Source: Akkermansia sp. RCC_12PD (GTDB taxonomy: Bacteria; Verrucomicrobiota; Verrucomicrobiia; Verrucomicrobiales; Akkermansiaceae). Taken from it: a stretch of 64,000 nt of DNA. Shown here piece by piece: positions 45,004 to 54,425 of this stretch. The notes beneath the pieces were generated by a model. That model did not search any database and was not told where the DNA came from. It saw only the letters and a list, made by a program, of their open reading frames with translations. The stretch is from positions 1,488,001 through 1,552,000 of the forward strand of contig NZ_CP143889.1 in assembly GCF_036417355.1 (NCBI RefSeq). The letters are read 5' to 3'. The position numbers were made by a program, and so were the translations under genes. Within the stretch, counting starts at the first letter, position 1. Every line of letters begins with the position of its first letter.

Positions 45004-46134
45004 TCAATACACATCCCGCTGGTAACGGCGGTGCTGCTTCATGTCCGCCACATATTCCGCGGCTTCCTCCGGAGTTTTATGGCCCCAGGTCTGGATCACT
45101 TCATGAAGGGCGGCATCCACATCCTTCGCCATGCGGGCAGCGTCTCCGCAGACGTAGAAACAGGCGCCGTTTTCCAGCCATTTCCAGAGCTCTTCGCCTT
45201 CCTGAACCATGAGGTGCTGCACGTATACCTTCTTCTCCTGGTCGCGGGACCAGGCCACGGACAATTTCAGTTTGCCGGTGCCGGTCAGCCGGTTCAGCTC
45301 GTCTTCATAACAGAAATCAGTGGCTCTGTACGGATTGCCGAAGAACAGCCAGTTGCCGCCCTTGGCGCCGGAGGCGGTGCGTTCCTCCCAGAATGCCCGG
45401 AAAGGGGCGATGCCGGTGCCGGGGCCAACCATAATGATGGGGGTATCCCCGTCTTCCGGCAGGCGGAAATTCTTGTTGGTATGCACGAATACCCTGGCCG
45501 TATGTCCCGGCTGGAGGCGGTCCGCCATGTAGGTGGAGCAGACGCCGCCGCGCTTGCGGTCACGCGCCGTATAGCGCACGGCGCCTACGCACAGATGCAC
45601 TTCTTCCGGATGGGCGTTCGGACTGGAAGCGATGGAATACAGGCGGGGCATGATCTTCTTCAGCATGCTTACGAAAGCTTCCGCGGATTCAAAGGAAGCG
45701 GGATATTCCATGGCCAGGTCCAGCACGTCGCGGCCCCACAGGAAATTGCTGAGGGTTTCCTTGTCCCCGGCCAGAAGCGTTTCCAGTTCCTGGCTGCCGG
45801 AGGCCACCGCCCATTTGGTCAGCAGGGCCTTGTTGACGTTCGTGATGTCGTAATTGTTGATCAGAGCCTCGCGCAGATCGGTGCTTTCGCCGTCCGGAGT
45901 AGGGACGGCGGAGCATGGGCAGAAGCCGAGCTTTTCAATCAGCGCGTCCGCCAGGGCGGGATCGTTGGCGGGAATAACGGCCAGAGCGTCTCCAGCGATG
46001 TATTCCAGGCCGGAGCCGTCCAGGCTGTATTCAATGTGGATGGTCTCTTTGGGGCTGTCTTCCGCGGTGAGGTGCTTGACGGAAAGTACGGGTGCGGGAA
46101 ACGGATTCTTCTTGCCGTATGGTTCGGTAGTCAT
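45004..46134 (-). CDS. NADPH-dependent flavoprotein reductase, CysJ-like without the flavodoxin domain
   Basis: 376 residues matching the C-terminal two thirds of sulfite reductase alpha subunits. The FAD part has PRLYSIASSPNAHPEEVHLC (the RxYS motif) and GGVCSTYMADRL (the GxCS motif). The NADPH part has IIMVGPGTGIAPFRAFWEER and WLFFGNPYRATDFCYEDEL, and it ends MKQHRRYQRDVY with the conserved terminal Tyr. The FMN-binding flavodoxin domain of full CysJ is missing, so electrons must leave through a separate carrier or directly. No cysI or sulfate-assimilation gene is nearby, so sulfite as final acceptor is inference. Confidence 0.82.
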   Translation of the reverse strand: MTTEPYGKKNPFPAPVLSVKHLTAEDSPKETIHIEYSLDGSGLEYIAGDALAVIPANDPALADALIEKLGFCPCSAVPTPDGESTDLREALINNYDITNVNKALLTKWAVASGSQELETLLAGDKETLSNFLWGRDVLDLAMEYPASFESAEAFVSMLKKIMPRLYSIASSPNAHPEEVHLCVGAVRYTARDRKRGGVCSTYMADRLQPGHTARVFVHTNKNFRLPEDGDTPIIMVGPGTGIAPFRAFWEERTASGAKGGNWLFFGNPYRATDFCYEDELNRLTGTGKLKLSVAWSRDQEKKVYVQHLMVQEGEELWKWLENGACFYVCGDAARMAKDVDAALHEVIQTWGHKTPEEAAEYVADMKQHRRYQRDVY

Positions 46135-46167
46135 GTGTGAGAATAAAGTCTGGATGAATAAAGGAGA

Positions 46168-47187
46168 TTACCAGCGGATGGCGGCGGCGGCCCATGTCAG
46201 TCCTGCCCCAAAGGTAACCAGGACGACGTTGTCCCCCTTGCCGAACCTGCCGGAGCGGCGCGCCTCGTCAAAGGCGATGGCTACGGCGGCGGCGGAAGTG
46301 TTGCCGTATTTTTCAATATTGATGAATACTTTTTCTTCCGGAATGGAGAGGCGTTGGGCCACGGCATTGATGATGCGGAGGTTGGCCTGGTGCGGAATGA
46401 TCAGTTTGATCTCGTCGGAAGTCAGGCCGGCGCGTTCAATCACACTGGCGGCGGAATCTTTCATGCGGGGAACTGCCTGACGGAAGGTTTCCTTCCCGCG
46501 CATGGCGAGGGTAGCCAGGCGTTCATGGGCGTTCTCCGCCGTGGTGGGGCAACGGGAGCCGCCTCCGGGAATCTGGAGGAGGTCATGCAGGGAGCCGTCC
46601 GTGCCGATGTCCGTAGCCAGGATGGAGCCTTCCCCCTCTTCCCCCGTGGCGGCCTGGAGCACAGCGGCGCCAGCTCCGTCCCCGAACAGGACGCAGGTGG
46701 TGCGGTCCTCCCAGTTCACGACGGTGGAAAGCTTTTCCGCGGCAATGATGAGCGCCGTTTTCATCTGGCCGGTGCCCAGGTACTGTACGGCCGTCTTCAT
46801 GGCGAACAGGAAGCCGGAGCAGGCGGCGGAAATATCAAAGGCGGCGGCATTCCTGGCCCCCAGGGCATCCTGGATGTAGCAGGAGGTAGCGGGCGTGAAC
46901 GTATCCGGGGTGATGGTGGAGACGATGATCAGGTCGATGTCTTCCGGCTGCAATCCGCAGGACTCCAGCGCGCGCTGGGCGGCCTTCGTACCCATGTGGG
47001 AAGTGTACTCGTCAGGGGCGGCGATGCGGCGTTCCACGATGCCCGTGCGTTCGATGATCCATTCGTGGGAAGTGTCCACCATCTTTTCCAGATCCGCATT
47101 GGTCAGGCGGCGTTCCGGAACATAGGAACCCGTGCCGATGATCTTGACGGGCAGTCTTTTAAAAGCGATTTCAGAATTTGCGGCCAT
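46168..47187 (-). CDS. fabH: 3-oxoacyl-[acyl-carrier-protein] synthase III
   Basis: 339 residues, standard FabH length. It starts fatty acid synthesis by condensing an acyl-CoA with malonyl-ACP. The catalytic Cys is in FDISAACSGFLFAMKTAVQY, the His in LIIPHQANLRIINAVAQRL and the Asn in EKYGNTSAAAVAIAFDEA. IIGTGSYVPERRLTNADLEK at the N-terminus is also typical. It stands alone rather than in a fab cluster. A 7-bp-arm palindrome lies 24 bases before the start. Confidence 0.96.
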   Translation of the reverse strand: MAANSEIAFKRLPVKIIGTGSYVPERRLTNADLEKMVDTSHEWIIERTGIVERRIAAPDEYTSHMGTKAAQRALESCGLQPEDIDLIIVSTITPDTFTPATSCYIQDALGARNAAAFDISAACSGFLFAMKTAVQYLGTGQMKTALIIAAEKLSTVVNWEDRTTCVLFGDGAGAAVLQAATGEEGEGSILATDIGTDGSLHDLLQIPGGGSRCPTTAENAHERLATLAMRGKETFRQAVPRMKDSAASVIERAGLTSDEIKLIIPHQANLRIINAVAQRLSIPEEKVFINIEKYGNTSAAAVAIAFDEARRSGRFGKGDNVVLVTFGAGLTWAAAAIRW

Positions 47188-47211
47188 AGCTTTAGGCGTA
47201 TGATGAACAGA

Positions 47212-47227
47212 AAACGTCCTGACGTTT
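47212..47227. promoter_or_regulatory. Inverted repeat upstream of fabH
   Basis: AAACGTC-CT-GACGTTT, arms of 7 bp around 2 central bases, lies 24-40 bases before the fabH ATG on the minus strand. That is a usual place for an operator. The binding protein is unknown, and a fatty-acid regulator such as FapR or FadR is only a guess. Confidence 0.4.
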
Positions 47228-47308
47228 AATGTGGAAACAGTCTAAAAGAAAGGAAGCCCCATGACCAGCACAAAACGCAGGACTCCTGCCATGCCGTAAA
47301 GGGGTGTT

Positions 47309-48328
47309 CTACAACAGCCATCCCTGGCCGTTGGCGGGCGGAGTGGCGCCCATCTTGAGATAGGCGGAGGGCATCGCCACGCGTCCCCTGGGAGTGCGGC
47401 TGATGTACCCCTGCATAATCAGGAAAGGCTCGTGCACGTCCTCCAGCGTGGAGGCGTCTTCCCCCACGGCTACGGCCAGGGAGGAAAGGCCCACGGGACC
47501 GCCGTTGAACTTGTAAATCATGGCCTCCAGCAGACGCTTGTCCATCTCGTCCAGGCCGTCGTCGTCAATCTCGATCATCGTCAGAGCGTCATGAGCCAGC
47601 TGCTCCGTGATGATGCCGTTGCCGCGCACCTGCGCGAAGTCCCGCACCCAGCGCAGCAGGGAATTGGCCACGCGCGGCGTACCGCGGGAACGCAGCGCGA
47701 TCTGAAGCGCGCCTGCCGGTTCCACGGGAACGTTCAGCAGCCCGGCGGAACGTTCGATGATGGCGCACAGATCCTCCTGCGTATAATAATCCAGCCTGTT
47801 CACCAGGCCGAACCGGGAACGGAGAGGGCTGGTCAGCATGCCGGCGCGGGTGGTGGCCCCCACCAGGGTGAACTTGGGAAGATTCAACTGGATGGAACGG
47901 GCGTTCGGCCCCTGGTCGATAATAATATCCAGCCGGAAATCCTCCATGGCCGGGTACAGATACTCCTCAATGGCTGGGTGCAGGCGGTGAATCTCATCGA
48001 TGAACAAAATATCCCCCTTCTCCAGATTGGTCAGCACGCCGGCCAGGTCCCCCGCTTTCTCAATCTGGGGGCCGGACGTCGTATGGATGCGGCAGCCGAC
48101 GGCATTCGCGATAATATTGGCAAGCGTCGTCTTCCCCAGGCCCGGAGGGCCGCTCAGCAGAATGTGGTCCAGCACATCGTCGCGCTGTTTGGCGGCTTCC
48201 ACCATCAGCATCAGGCGGTCCTTGATCTTCTCCTGCCCGCGGAACTCGCTGAAGGCGGGCGGCCTGAGGGACAAATCAAAGGCGGAGGGGGGTGTCTCCG
48301 TGGTGCGTGTGTAAAAGGACTCTCCCAT
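47309..48328 (-). CDS. ruvB: Holliday junction branch migration ATPase RuvB
   Basis: 339 residues from the ATG at 48328. The reading frame extends upstream across the hexosaminidase promoter but that part is not Ruv[21 protein letters not shown], the Walker [21 protein letters not shown], Walker [21 protein letters not shown], the sensor [20 protein letters not shown] and the winged-helix end [19 protein letters not shown] are all present. RuvB drives RuvA-bound junctions. ruvA and ruvC are not adjacent. Confidence 0.97.
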   Translation of the reverse strand: MGESFYTRTTETPPSAFDLSLRPPAFSEFRGQEKIKDRLMLMVEAAKQRDDVLDHILLSGPPGLGKTTLANIIANAVGCRIHTTSGPQIEKAGDLAGVLTNLEKGDILFIDEIHRLHPAIEEYLYPAMEDFRLDIIIDQGPNARSIQLNLPKFTLVGATTRAGMLTSPLRSRFGLVNRLDYYTQEDLCAIIERSAGLLNVPVEPAGALQIALRSRGTPRVANSLLRWVRDFAQVRGNGIITEQLAHDALTMIEIDDDGLDEMDKRLLEAMIYKFNGGPVGLSSLAVAVGEDASTLEDVHEPFLIMQGYISRTPRGRVAMPSAYLKMGATPPANGQGWLL

Positions 48329-48435
48329 GCGCAGGACTAGCAAACCCGTCTTTGAGGCATCCGTCAAGATGGAAGTGCGGGCGGGAAACGTCTTTTCCGG
48401 GACATGCCGGAACCCTATGGTCTTTTTTTGATTGC

Positions 48436-48453
48436 GGAGGCAATGCGGTTCCG
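48436..48453. repeat. 18-bp exact repeat, copy 2
   Basis: Same sequence as 38136-38153. Here it overlaps ATTGC-GGAG-GCAAT, a 5-bp-arm inverted repeat (48431-48444), and lies 16-33 bases before the hexosaminidase start, in the 140-base region shared with divergent ruvB. A regulatory site is possible. Confidence 0.5.
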
Positions 48454-48468
48454 TCACAATCGCGCGCA

Positions 48469-49950
48469 ATGAAATGGCGTATCCTACCTCTTTTGCTGGC
48501 GATAGGCGGCAGCGTTTTTGCCGCCGGCGACGTGGAATCCCGTCCCTATCAAATCATCCCGGAACCGGTCGAAATCAGCACTTCCTCCGGCGTCTGTAAA
48601 TCCCCCAAAATCCTCAAGCAGGCCGCCAACAAGGCCCTGGGGCCGGAGGGATACAAAATCACCATCAAGCCGCAGGGCGTGGAAATTCAGGCAGGCGACC
48701 GCGCGGGCCTCTTTTACGCTAAAAACACGCTGGAACAGCTCCAGGCCCAGTACAAGGACGGCGGCATACCCTGTGGCGTCATTGAAGACAAGCCCCGGTT
48801 TGGCTGGCGCAGCATGATGATGGACACCGCGCGCCACTTCGTGCCGGTGGAGGACGTCAAAAAATTCATTGATGTGATGTCCTTCTACAAATTCAACAAG
48901 CTCCATTTCCACCTCACGGATGACCAGGGTTGGCGCCTCCCGGTGCCCGGGTACCCCAAGCTGGAAAGCGTGGCCTCCAAACGTAAGGAAACCTTTGGCA
49001 ACAAAACGCCCCACGAAGGCATGTACACCAAAGAACAGCTCAAGGAGCTGGTGAAATATGCCGCTGCCCGGAACATTGAAATCATCCCGGAAATAGACGT
49101 GCCCGGCCACAATCAGGCCCTCTGCACCGCCTATCCGGAATTCCTCTGCTTCCCGAACCCCAAGCTGGAAGTGCGCACGAATGCGGGCATCTCCTACACC
49201 CTGGTATGCCCCGGCAACCCGGATGTCTGGAAATTCTACAACGCCGTCTTCAATGAACTCAAGGACATCTTCCCGTCCCAATACGTGCATCTGGGCGGGG
49301 ATGAAGCCCCGGAGGACAACTGGATGAAGTGCCCCAAATGCGCCGACTTCCGCGAAAAAGCCGGTATCCGTGAAGAAAACAAAAAAGCCGCCGCTCAAAA
49401 GGAAATGGTGGAATTCTTCACCCGGTGCGCCAAAATGCTGAAAAGCCGCGGGAAAACGGCCGTCTTCTGGTATGAACCCATGGGCAAATATCCGGACGGA
49501 GTAATCGTCACCACGTGGAGAGGCGGCCACACGCCTAAAACGGTAGCCAACACCACGGGCGACAAAGTGGACGTTATCTGCGCCCCCAACGGGAAATGCT
49601 ACTTTGACTATCCCCAGCTTCCCGGCGACTGGCCTTCCGGCCAGCCGGACACGGGCTGGATGCCCGTCAACACGCTGGAAAACGTGTATTCCTTTGAACC
49701 TCTAGCAGGCCTCTCCCCGAAGGAAACGGAACGGGTGCGCGGCGTAGACTGTTGCCTGTGGGCGGAACGTTTGCCGGACATCGAACGCGTCTTCTACCAG
49801 GCTTACCCGCGCGCCCTGGCCCTTGTGGAAACCGCGTGGTCCCCCAAGGAGATAAAAAACCTGAACCGCTTCAAGGACAAACTGGAATTCCACAAAAAAT
49901 TCATGCAGGAAAAATGGGGTATCAGCCTCGAACGCCCGGAGAAGAAATAA
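48469..49950 (+). CDS. Secreted beta-N-acetylhexosaminidase, glycoside hydrolase family 20
   Basis: 493 residues from the ATG at 48469, which opens a signal peptide ([20 protein letters not shown]). The longer frame before it is not used. An N-terminal GH20b domain (about 25-105) precedes the barrel. The catalytic pair is Asp278-Glu279 in [51 protein letters not shown] and [17 protein letters not shown] are further family motifs. It should release terminal GlcNAc or GalNAc from mucin-type or other host glycans in the periplasm or outside. A strong terminator follows. Confidence 0.94.
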   Translation: MKWRILPLLLAIGGSVFAAGDVESRPYQIIPEPVEISTSSGVCKSPKILKQAANKALGPEGYKITIKPQGVEIQAGDRAGLFYAKNTLEQLQAQYKDGGIPCGVIEDKPRFGWRSMMMDTARHFVPVEDVKKFIDVMSFYKFNKLHFHLTDDQGWRLPVPGYPKLESVASKRKETFGNKTPHEGMYTKEQLKELVKYAAARNIEIIPEIDVPGHNQALCTAYPEFLCFPNPKLEVRTNAGISYTLVCPGNPDVWKFYNAVFNELKDIFPSQYVHLGGDEAPEDNWMKCPKCADFREKAGIREENKKAAAQKEMVEFFTRCAKMLKSRGKTAVFWYEPMGKYPDGVIVTTWRGGHTPKTVANTTGDKVDVICAPNGKCYFDYPQLPGDWPSGQPDTGWMPVNTLENVYSFEPLAGLSPKETERVRGVDCCLWAERLPDIERVFYQAYPRALALVETAWSPKEIKNLNRFKDKLEFHKKFMQEKWGISLERPEKK

Positions 49951-50346
49951 GGACCGGATTGGCAAAAGCAGAAGCCTTCTTCATAAGGCTAAGAGCGTAA
50001 ACATGGAAATAAGAGAATATTCTGTGCCTTTCTAGAAAAAGAGGAGTACGCGTGAGAAAACTCTCCTTTGCTCTATGGCAGGCCTCTGTGGATAACGGAG
50101 GCCTGCTTTTTGGATAGCATACATAGATTCTCTTATGGTTCAGGCCATGGCCTTGACCCTGCCTTTACCACCTTCCCTTTAGGATCTCTCCAATACTACC
50201 ATCTTCCCCCTTTTCAAGTAACGGCTGGAAATGTAAAAAGAGCCTGTGGAAAACAGGAAAACGTCTTGCGAGTGAAAAAAAGATTGCCAAGTCTCTCTTC
50301 TACCGTTACATTACCCCCGCTTTCCTATCTAACACAATCTATCAAC
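49951..50346 (+). other. Region between the hexosaminidase and tRNA-Ser
   Basis: It holds the hexosaminidase terminator (50078-50111) and the tRNA promoter region. Open frames here run through the tRNA and are not genes. Confidence 0.5.
50078..50111 (+). terminator. Rho-independent terminator
   Basis: GCAGGCCTC (50078-50086) pairs perfectly with GAGGCCTGC (50098-50106) across an 11-base loop and is followed by TTTTT (50107-50111). It lies 128 bases after the hexosaminidase stop and insulates the tRNA downstream. Confidence 0.9.
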
Positions 50347-50436
50347 GGGCAGGTGTCAGAGTGGTCGAATGAGCACGCCTGGAAAGTGTGTGTACTGGCA
50401 ACAGTACCGAGGGTTCGAATCCCTCCCTGTCCGCCA
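50347..50436 (+). tRNA. tRNA-Ser, anticodon GGA
   Basis: 90 bases including an encoded CCA. The acceptor arm GGGCAGG pairs with CCTGTCC (one G:U), the anticodon loop CTGGAAA gives GGA (reads UCC and UCU), the long variable arm GTACTGGCAACAGTAC is the class II feature of serine tRNAs, and the T loop is GGTTCGAATCC. The 3' end coincides with the change from GC-rich backbone to AT-rich island DNA. Serine tRNA genes are frequent integration targets. Confidence 0.95.
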
Positions 50437-50568
50437 TTAATTTTTCACCGCAATATGTTGTATATCAATATATTGCGTTTTTTTGTTTACAGGGTTATGG
50501 GGAAGAAATGGGGAAATTACTTCCATCATTACTGGTCACGGTAAATGGAGTTTTCTAGTTTTCCAGTG

Positions 50569-50597
50569 TTTACGAATCTCTCTAAATCTGCTATACT
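50569..50597 (+). promoter_or_regulatory. Promoter of the methyltransferase gene, leaderless layout
   Basis: TTTACG (50569-50574) and TATACT (50592-50597) are 17 bp apart. Only 6 bases separate TATACT from the GTG start at 50604, so the RNA would begin at or next to the start codon. TACGAA (50571-50576) lies 21 bp before the -10, as in two other promoters of the island. Confidence 0.55.
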
Positions 50598-50603
50598 TCT
50601 CTA

Positions 50604-51698
50604 GTGACTGAATGTAATTTTCATTCTAAGAAGGCTCTAGGTAGTATCTTCTCTTTTTTTTCTGGATCAGGATTTCTAGATCTTGGATTTGAATCAGAAG
50701 GATTTAGAGTTGAACTAGTAAATGAATATAATGCGGACTTTTTAAAGGCATACCAGTATAATCGGGAAAAATTTAAAATTAAGCCCCCAAAATATGGACA
50801 TCATTTATGCTCTGTCGAAGAATTTTTATCTAATAGTACATTTTCAGAACAAGTTAAAGCATCTAAAAGTAAGGGGTTAGTCGGATTTATTGGAGGTCCT
50901 CCTTGCCCCGATTTTAGTGTCGCCGGAAAACAGGCAGGGAAACATGGTGAAAATGGAAAATTATCAAGGACATATATAGATATAATACTTCAAGAAAAAC
51001 CTGATTGGTTTCTGTTTGAAAATGTAAAAGGATTGTATCGTACAGCTAAACACAGGGCTTTTTTCGATGAATTGAAACATGACCTTTTGAATGCTGGGTA
51101 TAGTATGGCGGAACGGCTTGTCAATGCTTTGGAATATGGTGCACCTCAGCACCGGGAACGTATTATTTTGATTGGCTTCAGCGAACCGTTGCGGTCAAAA
51201 TTAGGACTGCCGGAAGGAGAAATAGGCGAACAACAATTTCCCTGGAAGAAATACGCCCAGAGAGATGCTTCATTTTTAATCAAGAATAAGGAGCAAACAC
51301 CTAGGGATCAAACTGTTCAATACTGGTTTGAGCTAAACAAAGTAACAGAACATCCTAATAATAGAGGCTTTGTTCCTAGGGCCGCATTATCTAAATTTCT
51401 TACAATACAAGAGGGGGACGATTCTCGGAAAAGTGGAAAACGATTGCATAGGAACCAGTTTTCTCCCACTGCTTGTTATGGGAATAACGAGGTCCATATT
51501 CATCCTACCGAACCTAGGAGAATTACTGTAGCAGAAGCGTTGGCAATACAGACACTACCGAAAGAATTTTCCTTCCCTGATGATATGAGTTTGAGCTCAA
51601 TGTTCAAAACAATAGGAAATGGCGTACCTTTCATTCTGGCAAAGGGGCTTGCAAAGACACTCAAATCTATGCTAGCCTCTCTCAGCAATGAGCCTTGA
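50604..51698 (+). CDS. DNA (cytosine-5-)-methyltransferase
   Basis: 364 residues from a GTG at 50604. Motif I is FSFFSGSGFLDLGFESEG, motif IV FIGGPPCPDFSVAGKQAG with the catalytic Cys101, motif VI WFLFENVKGL, motif VIII APQHRERIILIGF, and motif X FKTIGNGVPFILAKGLAKTL. It methylates cytosine within a target that cannot be read from the sequence, to protect the host from the nuclease encoded next. It overlaps that gene by 11 bases. A Vsr gene follows, as is usual for C5 systems because deaminated 5-methylcytosine gives T:G mismatches. Confidence 0.95.
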   Translation: MTECNFHSKKALGSIFSFFSGSGFLDLGFESEGFRVELVNEYNADFLKAYQYNREKFKIKPPKYGHHLCSVEEFLSNSTFSEQVKASKSKGLVGFIGGPPCPDFSVAGKQAGKHGENGKLSRTYIDIILQEKPDWFLFENVKGLYRTAKHRAFFDELKHDLLNAGYSMAERLVNALEYGAPQHRERIILIGFSEPLRSKLGLPEGEIGEQQFPWKKYAQRDASFLIKNKEQTPRDQTVQYWFELNKVTEHPNNRGFVPRAALSKFLTIQEGDDSRKSGKRLHRNQFSPTACYGNNEVHIHPTEPRRITVAEALAIQTLPKEFSFPDDMSLSSMFKTIGNGVPFILAKGLAKTLKSMLASLSNEP

Positions 51699-52773
51699 TG
51701 CGAATCTCCTGTTTGACCAACTGAGGCGTCTTCCTGTTGACAGAGAGTATACCTATGTCAACCCTGTAACAAAAAATAAAATTCGTATAGTCCAAGTAAT
51801 TGGTTACGAACGAATTGTTTTCCGTCGGTGTTCACAGCAAGACTCCTTGGATTCGGCAAAAAATGAAAATATCTCGTATGCTTTTGTGCAAAGGTATGCG
51901 TTGGCCTTGAAAAGTGGACTTCCTACTAATATAGACCGTGCAGTTGGGGCTTCATACAATGCAAGGTCAGTATTGGAAGCGTTAGTTGCTCATCTATCCA
52001 ATTTCTGGGTTTGCTGGCCAGGACGCTTGGAGCAGTTGAATGATGGTAAAATTGTCCAAAAGGAAGGGCATAAACACCTTATATACCTGCCTAATGAAGG
52101 GCATCCATTGGGGCAGATTTGCACAAAGGATGTTGACTACACAATTTCAGAGATACCTACTCAATCAGCAATATATGAGGCTATTGAGCTTTCAGACGTT
52201 GCGACGGAAGCTCCTGCAGTTAAACTCGACATACCCATTGAAGTTAGAAGGCGGCATGCTCAAATACAAATTGCACTGATACAAATAGGTATAAAACTGG
52301 GATATCGCCCTTATGTTGCTGCTAACGATCAAAGTATCAAATATAAGGGCGAGCTCTTGAGTAACTTTCCAGGAATGATCAAGGATTTGAGCAGCATTCC
52401 ATTACTGAAAGCTTTCCCTGATGCATCATCTGCTGGTAGATTAATTGACTGCATTTGGTTTTCCGAAGACAACACTGCCATGCCTTTTGTCATGGAAATC
52501 GAGCATTCAACAGGGGTGGACAGTGGAATCGGCAGGATGGATATTTTCAGGAAAAAAGCGCCAAAACTTGCAGGTATGCACTGGGTTATTGTCGCAGATG
52601 ATGCCCAACGTAATTTTGTATTTTCCCATTCAAAAAAGGAAAAACGTGATGGAATGAAAATGTGGTACCTACCCTATTCTCATGTAGAAGAACTTTATTC
52701 TTTAATTAACCGTTATGATATCCAGGAAGTTGGAGATAAGTTCTTTGAAGCATTCATGGAACAAATCCCCTAA
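51688..52773 (+). CDS. Probable type II restriction endonuclease, PD-(D/E)XK-like
   Basis: 361 residues. The N-terminal 150 residues are not recognised. The C-terminal part has the pattern RRHAQIQIALIQIGIKLGYR then VAANDQSIKYKGE and LIDCIWFSEDNT followed by FVMEIEHSTGVDSGIGRMDI. I recall this layout (helix, V-A-x-N-D, I-D-x-x-W, F-E-V-E-x-T-x-x-x-S-G-x-x-R-M-D) from a nuclease-like domain in restriction enzymes, with Asp and Glu-x-Glu as metal ligands. The overlap with the methyltransferase start region and the adjacent Vsr support restriction. Recognition sequence unknown. Confidence 0.75.
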   Translation: MSLDANLLFDQLRRLPVDREYTYVNPVTKNKIRIVQVIGYERIVFRRCSQQDSLDSAKNENISYAFVQRYALALKSGLPTNIDRAVGASYNARSVLEALVAHLSNFWVCWPGRLEQLNDGKIVQKEGHKHLIYLPNEGHPLGQICTKDVDYTISEIPTQSAIYEAIELSDVATEAPAVKLDIPIEVRRRHAQIQIALIQIGIKLGYRPYVAANDQSIKYKGELLSNFPGMIKDLSSIPLLKAFPDASSAGRLIDCIWFSEDNTAMPFVMEIEHSTGVDSGIGRMDIFRKKAPKLAGMHWVIVADDAQRNFVFSHSKKEKRDGMKMWYLPYSHVEELYSLINRYDIQEVGDKFFEAFMEQIP

Positions 52774-52783
52774 ATGATCCCTG

Positions 52784-53200
52784 TTATTCAGGCTTTATCA
52801 GTAACATGGATTTCAGTATTTCAGGACTCTTCTGAATTACCTTAGCCTCACATTCCCAGATAATAATAACTCTGTATCCCATCAACTTAAGTTTCTCCTG
52901 GTTCTTCTTGTCTCTCTCTATATTTTTTGTAAATTTAACCTTCCAATATTCCGAATTACTTTTGGGTTTAGAAGCTATTTTACACCCTTCATGTTGATGC
53001 CAAAAGCAGCCGTGCACAAAAATGACTGTTCTGTATTTTGGGAGTACAATATCCGGTTTTCCAGGAAGATCTTTACGGTTGATGCGGAACCTAAAACCTA
53101 GTTTGTGAAGAATTGACCGGATAATTTTCTCAGGTTTGGTGTCCTTGCTTCTGATCCGGGACATCACTTGGCTTCGCTTCTCTGGAGAAAAGACATCCAT
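52784..53200 (-). CDS. vsr: Very short patch repair (Vsr) endonuclease
   Basis: 138 residues, normal Vsr length. It nicks at T:G mismatches that arise when 5-methylcytosine loses its amine. MDVFSPEKRSQVMSRIRSKD at the N-terminus, GFRFRINRKDLPGKPDIVLP (active-site Asp), TVIFVHGCFWHQHEGCKIAS (zinc ligands His and Cys) and YRVIIIWECEAK are diagnostic. It converges on the restriction gene with 10 bases between the stop codons. A weak -10-like TAAGCT lies 6 bases before its ATG. Confidence 0.95.
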   Translation of the reverse strand: MDVFSPEKRSQVMSRIRSKDTKPEKIIRSILHKLGFRFRINRKDLPGKPDIVLPKYRTVIFVHGCFWHQHEGCKIASKPKSNSEYWKVKFTKNIERDKKNQEKLKLMGYRVIIIWECEAKVIQKSPEILKSMLLIKPE

Positions 53201-53237
53201 GTCTTGAGCTTATCAAAATTGTGTAGTCATTACAATA

Positions 53238-53453
53238 CTACATCTTCCGGCGGCCTGTCTCCCAACGTTTCACCCAATTTCTCCCACTCCGCCACTTTCT
53301 TTCTGCAATCCATCTCTCCTCCTGTTCCTTTCTCCATTCGTAATCATGCCAATTCTCCATACATTCTCCAAACTCATGAGGATTATCTGCACTGGGATTG
53401 CAGCTCCAAAATCTGTTCCAATCAGGATTTTCTTCTTCTGAATCACTGTCCAT
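53238..53453 (-). CDS. Possible small acidic, tryptophan-rich protein
   Basis: 71 codons, MDSDSEEENPDWNRFWSCNP to RRKM, with nine Trp and many charged residues. An acidic N-terminal half and a basic C-terminal half are not what random AT-rich DNA gives, but I know no family. It lies 37 bases upstream of vsr on the same strand, so it could share that transcript. Confidence 0.3.
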   Translation of the reverse strand: MDSDSEEENPDWNRFWSCNPSADNPHEFGECMENWHDYEWRKEQEERWIAERKWRSGRNWVKRWETGRRKM

Positions 53454-53808
53454 AGTTGACTATCTCGTGCTAAATCTCTTCAGGAACCTTCCCGCAATCT
53501 CTAAGTCATGCCTCAATATTCTGAACAACTTCCATAAGAACCATCTTAGGATTAATTATTTGGAATGATTTTTATTAAAAAATGCCTTCCTACAAAACTG
53601 ATTGATCTTGGAAGTCCTGGAATCCGGTCATACATAATCATGCATTTGGTAATTCCTCCATTTATTATATTCATACATTGAGTGAGATCATTTTTCTTAT
53701 AACTTATTTGTTTCCAATTGCATGTGAATTCTATGGGATTTCCGGGGAAACAATACATGGAATACAGAGGTATACATTTGAAAACTCTCTCTTTATCTTT
53801 AATATACA

Positions 53809-54113
53809 TTGTATGAGACCATATTTTTCATAACTTGCTTATTGCAATATATTTGTAAATTTTAAACACGTTTTTATAAGCCTTTTTTTACGTTCCAGTA
53901 CTTCATTGGACAGGATCACTTGGGAAATCCATGTTTAAGGAAATGCAGACTACAGTATACGGGGAATCATCTATACGCTGGTCATTTTATTCTGAATATC
54001 TCCAGAATTGATTGTACGGATTTTTTGGCAGGGGGGCTTAGGATCATCCTGCTTTCTAAATAAATTCCGTAGAAACCAATTTAGAATTAGATCTGGGATA
54101 CGGTCTCATACAA
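53809..54113. repeat. Inverted-repeat-bounded unit, copy 1 (305 bp)
   Basis: Begins TTGTATGAGACC (53809-53820) and ends GGTCTCATACAA (54102-54113), a perfect 12-bp terminal inverted repeat. Inside, ATTCTG (53989-53994) and CAGAAT (54003-54008) form a small hairpin, and CGTAGAAACCAATTTAGAAT follows. The same order of elements occurs in copy 2. It could be a miniature element or a structured RNA whose ends pair. No open frame is conserved between copies. Confidence 0.65.
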
Positions 54114-54425
54114 TAGACAAAAAGAGGGAGTGAATGGAAAGAACCCTTTCGACTCTTCCTTTTCCAAAAAGGCATTCCTGATTTCATCGGATAAAAAGAA
54201 AAAGCTTTCTCCAATCCTATCTCCAGTATTCTTTCGACGGATGCAACAGATAAGAAACTCAATTGCCCCTCCCGCCAATCCCCGCACTCATATTGAATAA
54301 GATCTATTTCTGTTTTAATATATTTGTTATCAAATAATTATAATTTGTAAGCAGATTTTTTCTTCTATTTTTTCAATCTATTGGAAAAAGGAATAACAAT
54401 CCTACCAACCTCCTTGTATTATACA

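Noticed and set aside
50068-50544. A 158-codon plus-strand frame across the tRNA-Ser gene
   Set aside because: It translates the tRNA itself and has no family signal. The tRNA is certain.
53552-53809. 85-codon minus-strand frame in the AT-rich gap
   Set aside because: It runs into the inverted-repeat unit and its sequence looks like translated repeat DNA.
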